Shown: one piece after another, positions 43,542-52,175 of the stretch
Position numbering within the stretch: the stretch's first letter is position 1
Layout of the letters: every line of letters begins with the position of its first letter
Assembly: GCA_030065825.1 (NCBI GenBank)
Contig: JASJCY010000001.1
Coordinates: forward strand, 17,232-81,231
Length of the DNA: 64,000 nucleotides
Origin: Nostocaceae cyanobacterium
Lineage (GTDB): Bacteria; Cyanobacteriota; Cyanobacteriia; Cyanobacteriales; Nostocaceae
Direction: 5' to 3'
Made by a program: the position numbers and the translations under genes
Notes under the pieces: model-generated
What the model saw: only the letters and a program-made list of their open reading frames with translations
Databases searched by the model: none
What the model was told of the DNA's origin: nothing

Positions 43542-45725
43542 TTATAAACTCAAGCTGTAAACAATTACCTTTGCTTTCCAATCTTCTTCTACAAACACCA
43601 AATATTCACCATTTCTGCGACGATAAGCGCGGATACCGTAAGGAATATCAATCCATCCACTTTCAAAGGCTACCTCTTTCCCTGGCTTGATGATTTTGAC
43701 AAATTTTCCGGTTTGTGCTTTGTAGATGTAAACTTCTGCGGTTTTAAAGGTGACTAAAAATACGTAGTCTCCCGCTATACTCATGGAGGCTGTTAACAAT
43801 TCTGGATTTGCTTGGGGGTTATAGGGAACTTTTATTCGCCAGCGTTGTCTGGGATTTCCTGAACTCCAGTGATCGTAGCGCGCTAGTTCGGAACCATACC
43901 ATTTGGAATCATCACGGGTTGCGGGGTGTTCTCTTGTAAACCCAGACAAATACATGGTGTCGGTTGCGGGTATATATTCAATTCTTCTGATGTCGGTAAA
44001 GATGTGGGGAGTTTTCTGTTTTTCTATAGCGCTATAGTTGTAGATGGGATTACCCTTGTCATCTATTCCTTGTAGGGGATAATGACGAATACCCACACCA
44101 TCATGGGTGCGTAAGGTTTTCCATACGTCTCCTTTGCTATCTACCCACCAACCACCTATATAGGGATAATCTTTGCTATTGTCGTACTCACCCTTGTCGA
44201 ATGCACCGTTACCATTGCGATCGCGCCAAATCCATTCTCCCTCTGGTGGTTGAAAGGTTAACCAATTTCCCTTGATAGCTTTTCCACCTTTACCATTTGT
44301 CCCCACAAACATCCCGGAAGGAATTGCAATTTCTCCATCTGTGCTTGGTTGGAAACGATAAATTTCCAGGAAACTGTTATACATATCTGTGAGGAACATG
44401 ATGGGTTTACCCTGGATGCGACGAAAAAAGACGGAGGTAGGGGATGTGTGTAGACGGGGATCTTGGGGGTATTTAAAGGGGTTGAGTGTATAACCTTTAT
44501 ATGTCCATTGCTTACCCGCACCTTTGCGGTAGTCCATTAAAAAACGTTCCTGTTTGGCGAATACCTCCACCCCGTCTGTTTGGGGATCGACATCTGCATT
44601 ATCGACAAAATGCAAACCTAGTAATCGCCACTGTAGCTTTCCTGATGGTGAAAGTTTCCTTAAATCAGTCCCTCCATGGAAACCATTGCTAACATAAATA
44701 TTTCCAGATGCATCCGTACCCACTCCACTTAAGTCGTAAAATTTTAAATCTCGGACTTCCCCAGAAACACCTGCATAAATACCGCCTTTAACGCCGAAAG
44801 TCCGCACCATTACAGCCTTACGGCGGATATCATAAATTAGTACTTGCTGACGAGGACCATTTTCTGCTACCAACAACCTACCGCGATTATCAATGGCGAT
44901 CGCGCTGGGTTTTACCACATCTGCAATCTGTTGTGGTAATTGTTTTCCGTATCTGGAATAATGTAGAATTTTTGCAGGTATATTTCCCTGTTTTTGGGAA
45001 ATCACCCACAAATTTCCTTGTTTATCTATAGCAATCTGTTGGGGACGGAAAACTTGAAAACTGCCTAATCGCCTACCAAAGAATTTGGTACTGTAGATAT
45101 AAATCTGGTTAGCTGCTACATCGCTGACATATAAACGACCATTTGCTGTAGCTAATCCAGTAATAGGACTTTTGGTACTAATAATTAGCATACTTCTATC
45201 CCAACCTCGTCCCCCAATAAAAGGTGCGGGTTTTCCCGATAGATAATAGCGTCGGACACAATACCAAGTAGTTCCCGATGGTGGATAATCTCCCCCTGGT
45301 TTACCCTCCAAGGATTGTTGCATAGCTACGTAGATATAATTGCGATCAACTGCAATTACTTTCCCCCCATGTCTTCCCCATCCATGCAAATCTTCGGCTT
45401 TACCAATTACATCTCCGTTTTGATAAATTCCTACCTCTCGTCCTGCTTCATCCCAAATGCTATTAGTATAAACTTTGCCATCAGCAGTGACATACATTCC
45501 ATCAATTTGAATTTGTACCCATTTATTACCACCACCAAAACTATTACCTATCCACGAGGTTTTGTAGGCAAATGCTGATGCATCACCAGTTGTCAAATAA
45601 ATAGCAATGATAATAGTAGTGATGATACCAATGATTGTGTAGCAGTAAGCATATAAGTTAGGAAATTCTGTTTTGTTTAAAAGGGAAAGGGGAACAGAGA
45701 ATAGGGAACAAAAAAATGTTCTCAT
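43542..45725 (-). CDS. secreted NHL-type beta-propeller protein
   Basis: A 727-residue product from the ATG at 45725. The open frame reaches 45962, but that extension reads through a MITE, and even the first residues here (SLFSVPLSLL) come from the TTCCCTATTC filler repeat. A hydrophobic signal (TIIGIITTIIIAIYLTTGDASAFA) then precedes the mature part. Several YVSD/VYVSNGF..GTDLRKLSP-type blades (ITGLATANGRLYVSDVAANQ, SAIAIDNRGRLLVAENG, GVGTDASGNIYVSNG) indicate an NHL/SMP-30-like propeller. No catalytic residues were identified. It may bind polysaccharide, given its neighbours. The true start is uncertain. Confidence 0.72.
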   Translation of the reverse strand: MRTFFCSLFSVPLSLLNKTEFPNLYAYCYTIIGIITTIIIAIYLTTGDASAFAYKTSWIGNSFGGGNKWVQIQIDGMYVTADGKVYTNSIWDEAGREVGIYQNGDVIGKAEDLHGWGRHGGKVIAVDRNYIYVAMQQSLEGKPGGDYPPSGTTWYCVRRYYLSGKPAPFIGGRGWDRSMLIISTKSPITGLATANGRLYVSDVAANQIYIYSTKFFGRRLGSFQVFRPQQIAIDKQGNLWVISQKQGNIPAKILHYSRYGKQLPQQIADVVKPSAIAIDNRGRLLVAENGPRQQVLIYDIRRKAVMVRTFGVKGGIYAGVSGEVRDLKFYDLSGVGTDASGNIYVSNGFHGGTDLRKLSPSGKLQWRLLGLHFVDNADVDPQTDGVEVFAKQERFLMDYRKGAGKQWTYKGYTLNPFKYPQDPRLHTSPTSVFFRRIQGKPIMFLTDMYNSFLEIYRFQPSTDGEIAIPSGMFVGTNGKGGKAIKGNWLTFQPPEGEWIWRDRNGNGAFDKGEYDNSKDYPYIGGWWVDSKGDVWKTLRTHDGVGIRHYPLQGIDDKGNPIYNYSAIEKQKTPHIFTDIRRIEYIPATDTMYLSGFTREHPATRDDSKWYGSELARYDHWSSGNPRQRWRIKVPYNPQANPELLTASMSIAGDYVFLVTFKTAEVYIYKAQTGKFVKIIKPGKEVAFESGWIDIPYGIRAYRRRNGEYLVFVEEDWKAKVIVYSLSL

Positions 45726-46444
45726 TTGAAAACTTAGTCCTATTCTTGACAAGATTTTTACTAACTTTATGTATCGAGAGTAACTATAATTAAAGATTTT
45801 TTTGAAGAGTAGATTAATCATCTTACTTGTGTATAACTGTGTATAAGAATATTTGAGGGGATCGCAGTTAAGAATATTCCTAGTGGTTTGTCCCATTAAT
45901 TCTGAGGGGTTTCCATCACACCCACCTGGGACTATAAGTCCCAGTCTAATAGTCAAAGTCATATAAATATGACTATAAAACTAGCCATCAAAACTAATGG
46001 GACAGAACACTAGGTTGGGTTGAGGCTTTGCAAAACCCAACAAACTCGGCAAAATGAATATTGGATTTTCTTCCACTCCTGGGGAGAAGTCAGTTACAAA
46101 CCAACCTACACATTTTTATTTTTTAGCCTATTCCTTGCAGTATTGGGGGGTGAGGATAGAGATTGATATCATTTACCCTTCGCTTTACTTATATCTAACA
46201 AAACGCTGGTTTCCTATTGAATAAATCATCTTCATGGAAACTTTATTTAAATTACATATGATTTTTAAAAACAATTAAATTACATCCAATATTTTGACTA
46301 AAAGACACCAAGATATTAAAACTTCATAAAAAAGTAAATTTAACTACAAAAAAACATAGGATTAAATTGTCATTTGATATATAAATTAATCATCTTGAAT
46401 TATTTGCTTAAAAACAATCCATACACAGATAAAGCATCAAATAA
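45726..46444. other. spacer with a TA-type MITE and AT-rich upstream region
   Basis: It contains the MITE at 45880-46013, then GGTTGGGTTGAGGCTTTGCA (also part of the 56.6-kb repeats), and an AT-rich 250-bp tract before the glycosyltransferase at 46445. No gene was recognised. Promoters for both divergent genes should lie here. Confidence 0.55.
45880..46013. mobile_element. 134-bp MITE with GTCCCATTA inverted ends (copy 1)
   Basis: The ends are CTAGTGGTTTGTCCCATTA and, inverted, CTAGTGTTCTGTCCCATTAG. The interior GGGACTATAAGTCCC is a palindrome. An inverted copy lies at 56843-56977. TA (or CTAG) is duplicated at the ends, suggesting an IS630/mariner-type mover. It supplies the first codons of the long open frame at 43542-45962. 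Confidence 0.8.
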
Positions 46445-47611
46445 ATGGAAGAAAAACAAGAGAATATCGCTTCACCATCTGCATCAATTTTTTGTCTGGG
46501 ATTAGGTTGGTTTCCGAAAACACCCGGAGGATTAGAAAGGTATATTTATGAACTGACTCAACAGTTAGTAGCTAATCAAGACAAAGTAGAATTATGTGGA
46601 GTTGGTTTACCAGATACTGAACCTAATTCACTGCTAAAACTATATAATTTAGCTTCTGCAGATAGTCCAATTTGGCAGAGGTTTTTGTCTATTCGGAGGA
46701 ACTTCCGGAAGATAAATATTAACAAGGTAGATGCAATTAATTTACACTTTGCATTATACAGCTTTCCAATTATGGATTTGTTACCAAAGGAAGTACCAAT
46801 TACCTTTAATTTTCATGGACCTTGGGCATGGGAAAGTCAAGCAGAAGGGGTAAATAAATTAACTGTTTCACTCAAACAATCGCTGATAGAAAAACGGGTT
46901 TATAGTCAGTGTGATCGCTTTATAGTTTTGAGTAAAGCATTTGGGAATATTTTGCATAAAAACTATCAAATTAACTGGGATAAAATTCATGTAATTCCTG
47001 GAGGAGTAAATCTGAATAAATTTCAACCCAATTTATCAGTTTACGAAGCACGAGAAAAATTAAAATGGTCGCAATCAAGACAGATAATATTTACATCTCG
47101 TCGTTTAGTGCATAGAGTTGGAATTGATAAATTATTGAGTGCATTAGCAATAATTAAGCCTAGAATACCGGATGTTTGGCTAGCAATTGCTGGACGTGGT
47201 TATTTGCAAACAACACTACAACAACAAGTTAGAGAATTAGGATTAAATGACCATGTAAAATTCTTAGGTTTTCTGCCAGATGAACTTTTACCAGTAGCCT
47301 ATCAAGCGGCTAATTTAACTGTAATGCCTAGTCAATCTTTTGAAGGATTTGGATTAGCAATAGTAGAATCATTAGCCTGTGGAACTCCTGTTGTCTGTAC
47401 TCCTGTGGGGGGAATGCCAGAAATTATCAAACCATTTTCACCAGACTTAATTACTGCTGATTGTGAAGCTGTGACAATTGCAGAGAAGCTAGAACAATTA
47501 TTCTTAGGAAAGATTTCCAAACCTTCTAGAAAATTATGTCATCAGTATGCAGTAGAAAACTTTAATTGGGATAAAATAGCCCAACAAGTACGCCAAATTT
47601 TATTAGCATAG
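46445..47611 (+). CDS. family 4 glycosyltransferase
   Basis: A 388-residue GT-B enzyme. SIFCLGLGWFPKTPGGLERYIYEL opens the N domain, with INLHFALYSFP and the acceptor-side FNFHGPWAWE. The C domain has TSRRLVHRVGIDKLLSAL and PSQSFEGFGLAIVESLACGTPVV. The Arg/Lys-type donor site RR..HRVG is a variant of the usual R...KG. It probably works with the 48021 enzyme on an envelope glycan or glycolipid. Confidence 0.92.
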   Translation: MEEKQENIASPSASIFCLGLGWFPKTPGGLERYIYELTQQLVANQDKVELCGVGLPDTEPNSLLKLYNLASADSPIWQRFLSIRRNFRKININKVDAINLHFALYSFPIMDLLPKEVPITFNFHGPWAWESQAEGVNKLTVSLKQSLIEKRVYSQCDRFIVLSKAFGNILHKNYQINWDKIHVIPGGVNLNKFQPNLSVYEAREKLKWSQSRQIIFTSRRLVHRVGIDKLLSALAIIKPRIPDVWLAIAGRGYLQTTLQQQVRELGLNDHVKFLGFLPDELLPVAYQAANLTVMPSQSFEGFGLAIVESLACGTPVVCTPVGGMPEIIKPFSPDLITADCEAVTIAEKLEQLFLGKISKPSRKLCHQYAVENFNWDKIAQQVRQILLA

Positions 47612-48020
47612 CCAATTTTGTAACTGCGTAAATTTATGATTAATTATTTGTCACTTCAACACTAAAATGCCAAAAAAATTAATTCGTAGGGGCGCGGTTT
47701 CCGCGCCCGTACAATTGGATAGATTGCAAACATTTTTGGATTTGATATTAGCCCAAGAGACTATTTATAAGGTAAATATTAAGTCTCTAGGTGTAGGAAA
47801 AAACGAGATTTATATGGGTGGAGTATCGAATTTGCATCGTAGTTAGTCTCAAAGAGGCAGAAACCGGGTTTCTATGGGTGGAGTATCGAATCCCCATCCT
47901 ACTTAGTCTCAAAGAAACCCGGTTTCTTGGGTCTTAAGGTTGATTTGATAAATAACCTCTAAAATGAGGTAATTATCATCACTAAATCTTACTTCAAAAT
48001 ATTTAAGGATATGGATATAA
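47612..48020. other. spacer with inverted AAACCGGGTTT repeats
   Basis: GGGGCGCGGTTTCCGCGCCC near 47690-47710 forms a hairpin. 47815-47935 is an inverted relative of the 43.3-kb repeat (GGGTGGAGTATCGAATCCCC). AAACCGGGTTTC and AAACCCGGTTTC flank it. No gene was recognised. Confidence 0.6.
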
Positions 48021-49163
48021 ATGAGAATTTTATTTTTAGACCAAAGTGGTAAATCTGGCGGTGCAGAACTATGTTTAATCGACATCGCCAAGCCTTATAA
48101 AGATAGTTGTCTGGTAGGTTTATTTGCAGATGGTGATTTTAGAAAAAAACTAGAACAAAATCAAATACCAGTCCAAGTATTAAACACCCAAACAATCAAA
48201 GTTAGTAAAGAAAGTAGCTTATTACAAGGATTAAAAAGTCTCAGTCAACTTATACCTTTAATTCTGAAAGTAGCGCAAATAGCCCGCAAATACGATTTAA
48301 TTTACGCTAACACCCAAAAGGCTTTAGTTATTGGTGCATTAGCCAGCTTTTTCACCCGTCGTCCTCTGGTTTATCATTTACATGATATTCTTTCTCCTGA
48401 ACATTTTAGTTCTACAAATCGCCACCTTGCAGTTTTCCTAGCTAATCACTTTGCATCATTAGTAATTGCTAATTCTCAAGCCAGTAAAACAGCATTTATC
48501 GCCGCAGGAGGGAATGGAAAAATAACGGAAGTAGTTTACAACGGCTTTGATTGCAACAAGTACCACATCCAACACTCAGAAGTTAAAAAACTCAGGCAAA
48601 ATTTAGGAACCAAGAGTCAATTTATCATCGGACACTTCAGTAGACTTGCACCTTGGAAAGGACAACATATATTAATCGAAGCATTAGCCAACTGTCCCGA
48701 AAATGTGACAGCAATATTAGTGGGAGATGCACTATTTGGTGAACAAGATTATGTACAACAGTTACACCAACAAGTAGAAACACTCAAACTTTCAAAACGA
48801 GTGAAATTTTTAGGATTTCGTGATGATATTCCCCAACTAATGGCTGCTTGCGATTTAGTTACCCATACCTCCACTGCTGCTGAACCCTTTGGGAGGGTAA
48901 TTGTAGAAGCAATGTTATCTCAAAAGCCTGTAATTGCAGCTAAAGCTGGTGGTGCAATGGAATTAATAGAACATGGAGTAAATGGTTTTCTCAGCACACC
49001 AGAAAATCCCCAGGAACTAGCAGAAATTATTATTAACTGCTGTCAAAATCGCGAAAAAACTTTAGAAATTGCTCATCATGCATGTACTACAGCAAGTCAA
49101 CGATTTGATGTGAACAATATTAATCAACAAATTGCTAAATTGCTTTTTACTCTTAAGAAATAG
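48021..49163 (+). CDS. family 4 glycosyltransferase
   Basis: A 380-residue GT-B enzyme. RILFLDQSGKSGGAELCLIDI is the acceptor-side start. The C domain carries GHFSRLAPWKGQHILIEAL (donor-phosphate Arg/Lys), HTSTAAEPFGRVIVEAMLSQKPVIA and the AGGAMELIEHG segment. It ends just before a GGGAATA heptamer array. Acceptor and donor are unknown, but the context is envelope polysaccharide. Confidence 0.92.
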   Translation: MRILFLDQSGKSGGAELCLIDIAKPYKDSCLVGLFADGDFRKKLEQNQIPVQVLNTQTIKVSKESSLLQGLKSLSQLIPLILKVAQIARKYDLIYANTQKALVIGALASFFTRRPLVYHLHDILSPEHFSSTNRHLAVFLANHFASLVIANSQASKTAFIAAGGNGKITEVVYNGFDCNKYHIQHSEVKKLRQNLGTKSQFIIGHFSRLAPWKGQHILIEALANCPENVTAILVGDALFGEQDYVQQLHQQVETLKLSKRVKFLGFRDDIPQLMAACDLVTHTSTAAEPFGRVIVEAMLSQKPVIAAKAGGAMELIEHGVNGFLSTPENPQELAEIIINCCQNREKTLEIAHHACTTASQRFDVNNINQQIAKLLFTLKK

Positions 49164-49832
49164 AGGGAATAGGGAACAGGGAATAGGGAATAGGGAATAG
49201 GGAACAGGGAATAGGGAATAGGGAATAGGGAATAGGGAATAGGGAATAGGGAATAGGGAATAGGGAAAAAGGGATGATTTTGATGGTTTTGTGGGCTAGG
49301 CATCTTAGTTTGTGGAACGGAGAGCAGCGCGTTGCGGAGCCAGTCACGTGCGCGGGTTTCCCGCGTTGAGTGAACTGGCGTTGGGGTTCCCCCCGTTGTA
49401 GCGACTGCGGGGCATCCCTGCCCGTTTTCTATATTTCACCAGGCAGGCAAGATGCCTACCCCACTCATATTCATCCCTTAATTCAGCAATGCCGTTTTAT
49501 CAACGTAAAATTCATATTTTTGCTATTAGTGATTCTCAATCAAAGCGATTTTTCACCCAGGTGCAGAATTGCCAATTTTATAACACTATCAAAATTGCAA
49601 TATCCAAGACAAAATACTCTATGCTTATCCATCCATAATGAATAATACACATCTTGCACCTGGGTCAGAAAGCGAGGCAGCGCGTTGGGCGGGTTTCCCG
49701 ACTTAAAGCGACTGCCGGGGTTTATTGGAAATATTAACCTGTCAAAACCCTAATTTTTCCTTTATAAACCCGGTTTCTTCATGCTTACCCTCCAATGCTG
49801 CAAGATATGACATAAGTTTAAGTGGAGACAAC
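49164..49832. other. spacer with heptamer array and inverted repeats
   Basis: 49164-49266 is a GGGAATA/GGGAACA heptamer array. 49410-49468 is an inverted copy of 31799-31852 (ATCCCTGCCCGTTTTCTATA). 49645-49745 (CACATCTTGCACCTGGGT, GCGAGGCAGCGCGTTG) is repeated inverted at 63900-64000. The ribosome site GTGGAGA at about 49821 serves the next gene. Confidence 0.65.
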
Positions 49833-51428
49833 ATGAATATTATTAACATTGAAGCAGAAGATTATATCACCTTTGAAGATAAAACTTCTGGGAATATAGG
49901 TGGCGTATATCGTAATGACGATGTTGATATAGAAAACAGTAATGATAGCAACGGTGGCTATTCTGTTGGTTGGATAGAAACAGGAGAATCCCTGACATAT
50001 AATCTTATCATTCCTGAAGATTGTAATTATAAATTAGTAGTACGCGCAGCTTCTGCTGTTGATGGCGACCATAGTTTTACTATTTCCATAGGTACGCAAT
50101 CACGAGAATTAAATTTAGAAAATACTGGTGGATGGTATGCTTGGGAAAATGTATATTCTCCAGAATTATTATCTTTAAACGCAGGAGAACATGAACTAAA
50201 AATTGAAATGCTAGGCAGCCATTTTAATCTTAACTATTTTCAACTAATTCCTATAAATAATAATGACAAAATACAGGAAATAAATCTTGATTTTGGCAAC
50301 ATATTTAATGGTGGTATTGGCAATCAAACCTTTGAAGATACTGGAATTGATACTGTTAATTACACACAAACAAATAGTGGTATTAACGCTAACTTAAATG
50401 ATGGAATTGTCAATTATAATTCTGTCCTAGTAACCGATACTCCACTCACAATTATGCCCTTAGGAGATTCCATTACCGAAGGCTATTTAGCATCAGACTA
50501 TGGTGGTTACCGTGATGATTTATGGAGTTTATTAACTAATAACGGTTATAACATTGATTTTGTAGGAAATCGGTCTCGCGGATCTGGTAATTTTGATAAA
50601 GACCATGCAGGGGTTACTGGTGAAAGAATAGATCAAGTTGCTAATCGCGTCAATGGCTTATTAAATACCTATCAACCAGATGTAGTACTGTTGATGATTG
50701 GTACTAATGATATTCTTCAGAATAATAATCTCGATGATGCACCCAATAGATTGAGTAATCTCATCGACCAAATTACCAATTTATCACCTAATACCCATCT
50801 TTTTGTTGCTTCTATCCCCCCAGATAAAAATCCAGCCAGAAACCAACTTGTACAACAATATAACTCTTTCATTCCCAGTATAGTTAATAGTAAATGGGTT
50901 GCGGGTAAAAACGTCACCTTTGTTGATATCTTCAGTCAAATGAACATCTATGATTTAGAAGATGATGTTCACCCCACACCCACTGGTAACAATAAAATTG
51001 CTCAATCTTGGTACAATGCACTTCCTAATATTTATACTCCCCACAATTCCCTCAACAGTAATAAAGATACCCTGAACAATATCGACAATATTATTGGTAC
51101 TAACTACAACGATACTTTAACAGGTAGTAGCACTGATAATATTATCGTTGGTGGTGCAGGTAATGATGTACTTACTGGTGATGCTGGTGCAGACAAATTT
51201 GTTTTAGCATCGGGAAGTGGTACAGATATCATTACCGATTTTCAAGTAGGTGAAGATTTATTAGTACTCTCAAATAATTTAACCTACGACCAAATTAATA
51301 TTGTTTCTGGTTCTAATTTTGGTTACAGTTCTAACGACACTTTAATTCTCAATCAAAATCAACATTTAGCTGTACTAACTGGAATTGAAGCTAACAGTAT
51401 CACCCCTGATATTTTTGCTATTTCATAG
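49833..51428 (+). CDS. secreted CBM6 / SGNH esterase with RTX calcium-binding repeat
   Basis: The ATG at 49833 has GTGGAGA upstream. The frame is open from 49725, but that stretch is dispersed-repeat DNA. The 531-residue protein begins with a CBM6-type carbohydrate-binding domain (about 1-140). An RTX-like stretch follows (about 150-195, DTVNYTQTNSGINANLNDG), then an SGNH hydrolase (about 205-400: Ser213 in LGDSITEG, Asn292 in IGTND, Asp378-x-His380 in DDVHPT). The RTX module resumes at 412 (DTLNNIDNIIGT, GGAGNDVLTGDAGADKF) to the C terminus. No N-terminal signal is seen, so type I secretion by the RTX end is expected. It probably deacylates an extracellular polysaccharide. Confidence 0.9.
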   Translation: MNIINIEAEDYITFEDKTSGNIGGVYRNDDVDIENSNDSNGGYSVGWIETGESLTYNLIIPEDCNYKLVVRAASAVDGDHSFTISIGTQSRELNLENTGGWYAWENVYSPELLSLNAGEHELKIEMLGSHFNLNYFQLIPINNNDKIQEINLDFGNIFNGGIGNQTFEDTGIDTVNYTQTNSGINANLNDGIVNYNSVLVTDTPLTIMPLGDSITEGYLASDYGGYRDDLWSLLTNNGYNIDFVGNRSRGSGNFDKDHAGVTGERIDQVANRVNGLLNTYQPDVVLLMIGTNDILQNNNLDDAPNRLSNLIDQITNLSPNTHLFVASIPPDKNPARNQLVQQYNSFIPSIVNSKWVAGKNVTFVDIFSQMNIYDLEDDVHPTPTGNNKIAQSWYNALPNIYTPHNSLNSNKDTLNNIDNIIGTNYNDTLTGSSTDNIIVGGAGNDVLTGDAGADKFVLASGSGTDIITDFQVGEDLLVLSNNLTYDQINIVSGSNFGYSSNDTLILNQNQHLAVLTGIEANSITPDIFAIS

Positions 51429-51458
51429 TACCAAGATTAACGGTGCGTTAGACGCATT

Positions 51459-51552
51459 AGACATCTGGTGGAAAAGAATGTTCCAGACGTAAAATTTTAC
51501 GTCTGGAACAAGGGTTGTAGCTGACGCATATTTAATTTTCACCCTTAGGTCT
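51459..51552. mobile_element. 94-bp hairpin element, copy C
   Basis: AGACATCTGGTGGAAAAGAA, the TTCCAGACGT-AAAATTTT-ACGTCTGGAA palindrome and AGGGTTGTAGCTGACGCATA match the copy at 27889. The right terminus (CCTTAGGTCT) has drifted. It lies between the esterase gene and a small minus-strand gene. Confidence 0.8.
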
Positions 51553-51615
51553 ATTGCCCAAGTTATCCTTCAAAGTGATATACCACTGATGCGTCTAACA
51601 CACCCTACAAGAAAA

Positions 51616-51879
51616 TTATGCTGCTTCCCGCAACTGTGGCTTTTCCACCACCTCCGAAACATTCAATGATAACTGTTCCCCTTGCGGTACAGCAGCATTT
51701 TCTAATACTTTAACTTCAATATTTACACTGATTAAATAACTCCCTGTATTCGCTCCAATTGCTTCTGTAACTAGCTTTGCCATGTCTGGACGCTTGCCAG
51801 TTAACGGGTCACGTAATATACATCTATCCCATTCGTGTTTAGCAGTGGGGTTGAGGCTGAGAATATAGTGCTTAATCAT
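51616..51879 (-). CDS. small conserved-looking protein, unknown function
   Basis: An 87-residue product from the ATG at 51879, with a longer frame to 51933. The composition is coding-like: IKHYILSLNPTAKHEWDRC, RDPLTGKRPDMAKLVTEAIG, SYLISVNIEVKVLENAAV, ending in a Pro/Glu/Arg tail. There are no membrane segments. AAGGT lies about ten bases upstream. I do not recognise the family. It stands alone between the esterase and MscS genes. Confidence 0.6.
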   Translation of the reverse strand: MIKHYILSLNPTAKHEWDRCILRDPLTGKRPDMAKLVTEAIGANTGSYLISVNIEVKVLENAAVPQGEQLSLNVSEVVEKPQLREAA

Positions 51880-52078
51880 AAGATATACCTTGAATCCATC
51901 TTCTGTGACACAAGCCTGCTGAGTAAATATCACTTTTCCCTTATTTTAGTACATATATACCATATTGTCAAAATTCCATGGTCAAAACAAAAGGACAGGA
52001 TATTAACATCCTGTCCGTCAAAAGAACCTAAAAAACCGGGTTTATTGTTAAACCTAGATTTTCCGATATAAATCCATT

Positions 52079-52170
52079 ACACCTCTTTGAAAATTAAATA
52101 TGGGTCAGCTACAACCCTTGTTCCAGACGTAAAATTTTACGTCTGGAACATTCTTTTCCACCAGATGTCT
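52079..52170. mobile_element. 92-bp hairpin element, copy D (inverted)
   Basis: It runs opposite to copies A-C: GTCAGCTACAACCCTTG, the TTCCAGACGT...ACGTCTGGAA palindrome, then CCACCAGATGTCT at the right end. It ends six bases before the stop of the MscS gene, so it may lie within that transcript's 3' end. Confidence 0.75.
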
Positions 52171-52175
52171 ATTAT

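Noticed and set aside
49153..49347. 64-codon frame over the GGGAATA array
   Set aside because: Its product is a repeated SLFPIPY pattern made by the heptamer array, not a protein.
49725..49832. Upstream extension of the esterase frame
   Set aside because: The extra 36 codons lie in dispersed repeat DNA. The ATG at 49833 has GTGGAGA and begins the CBM6 domain.
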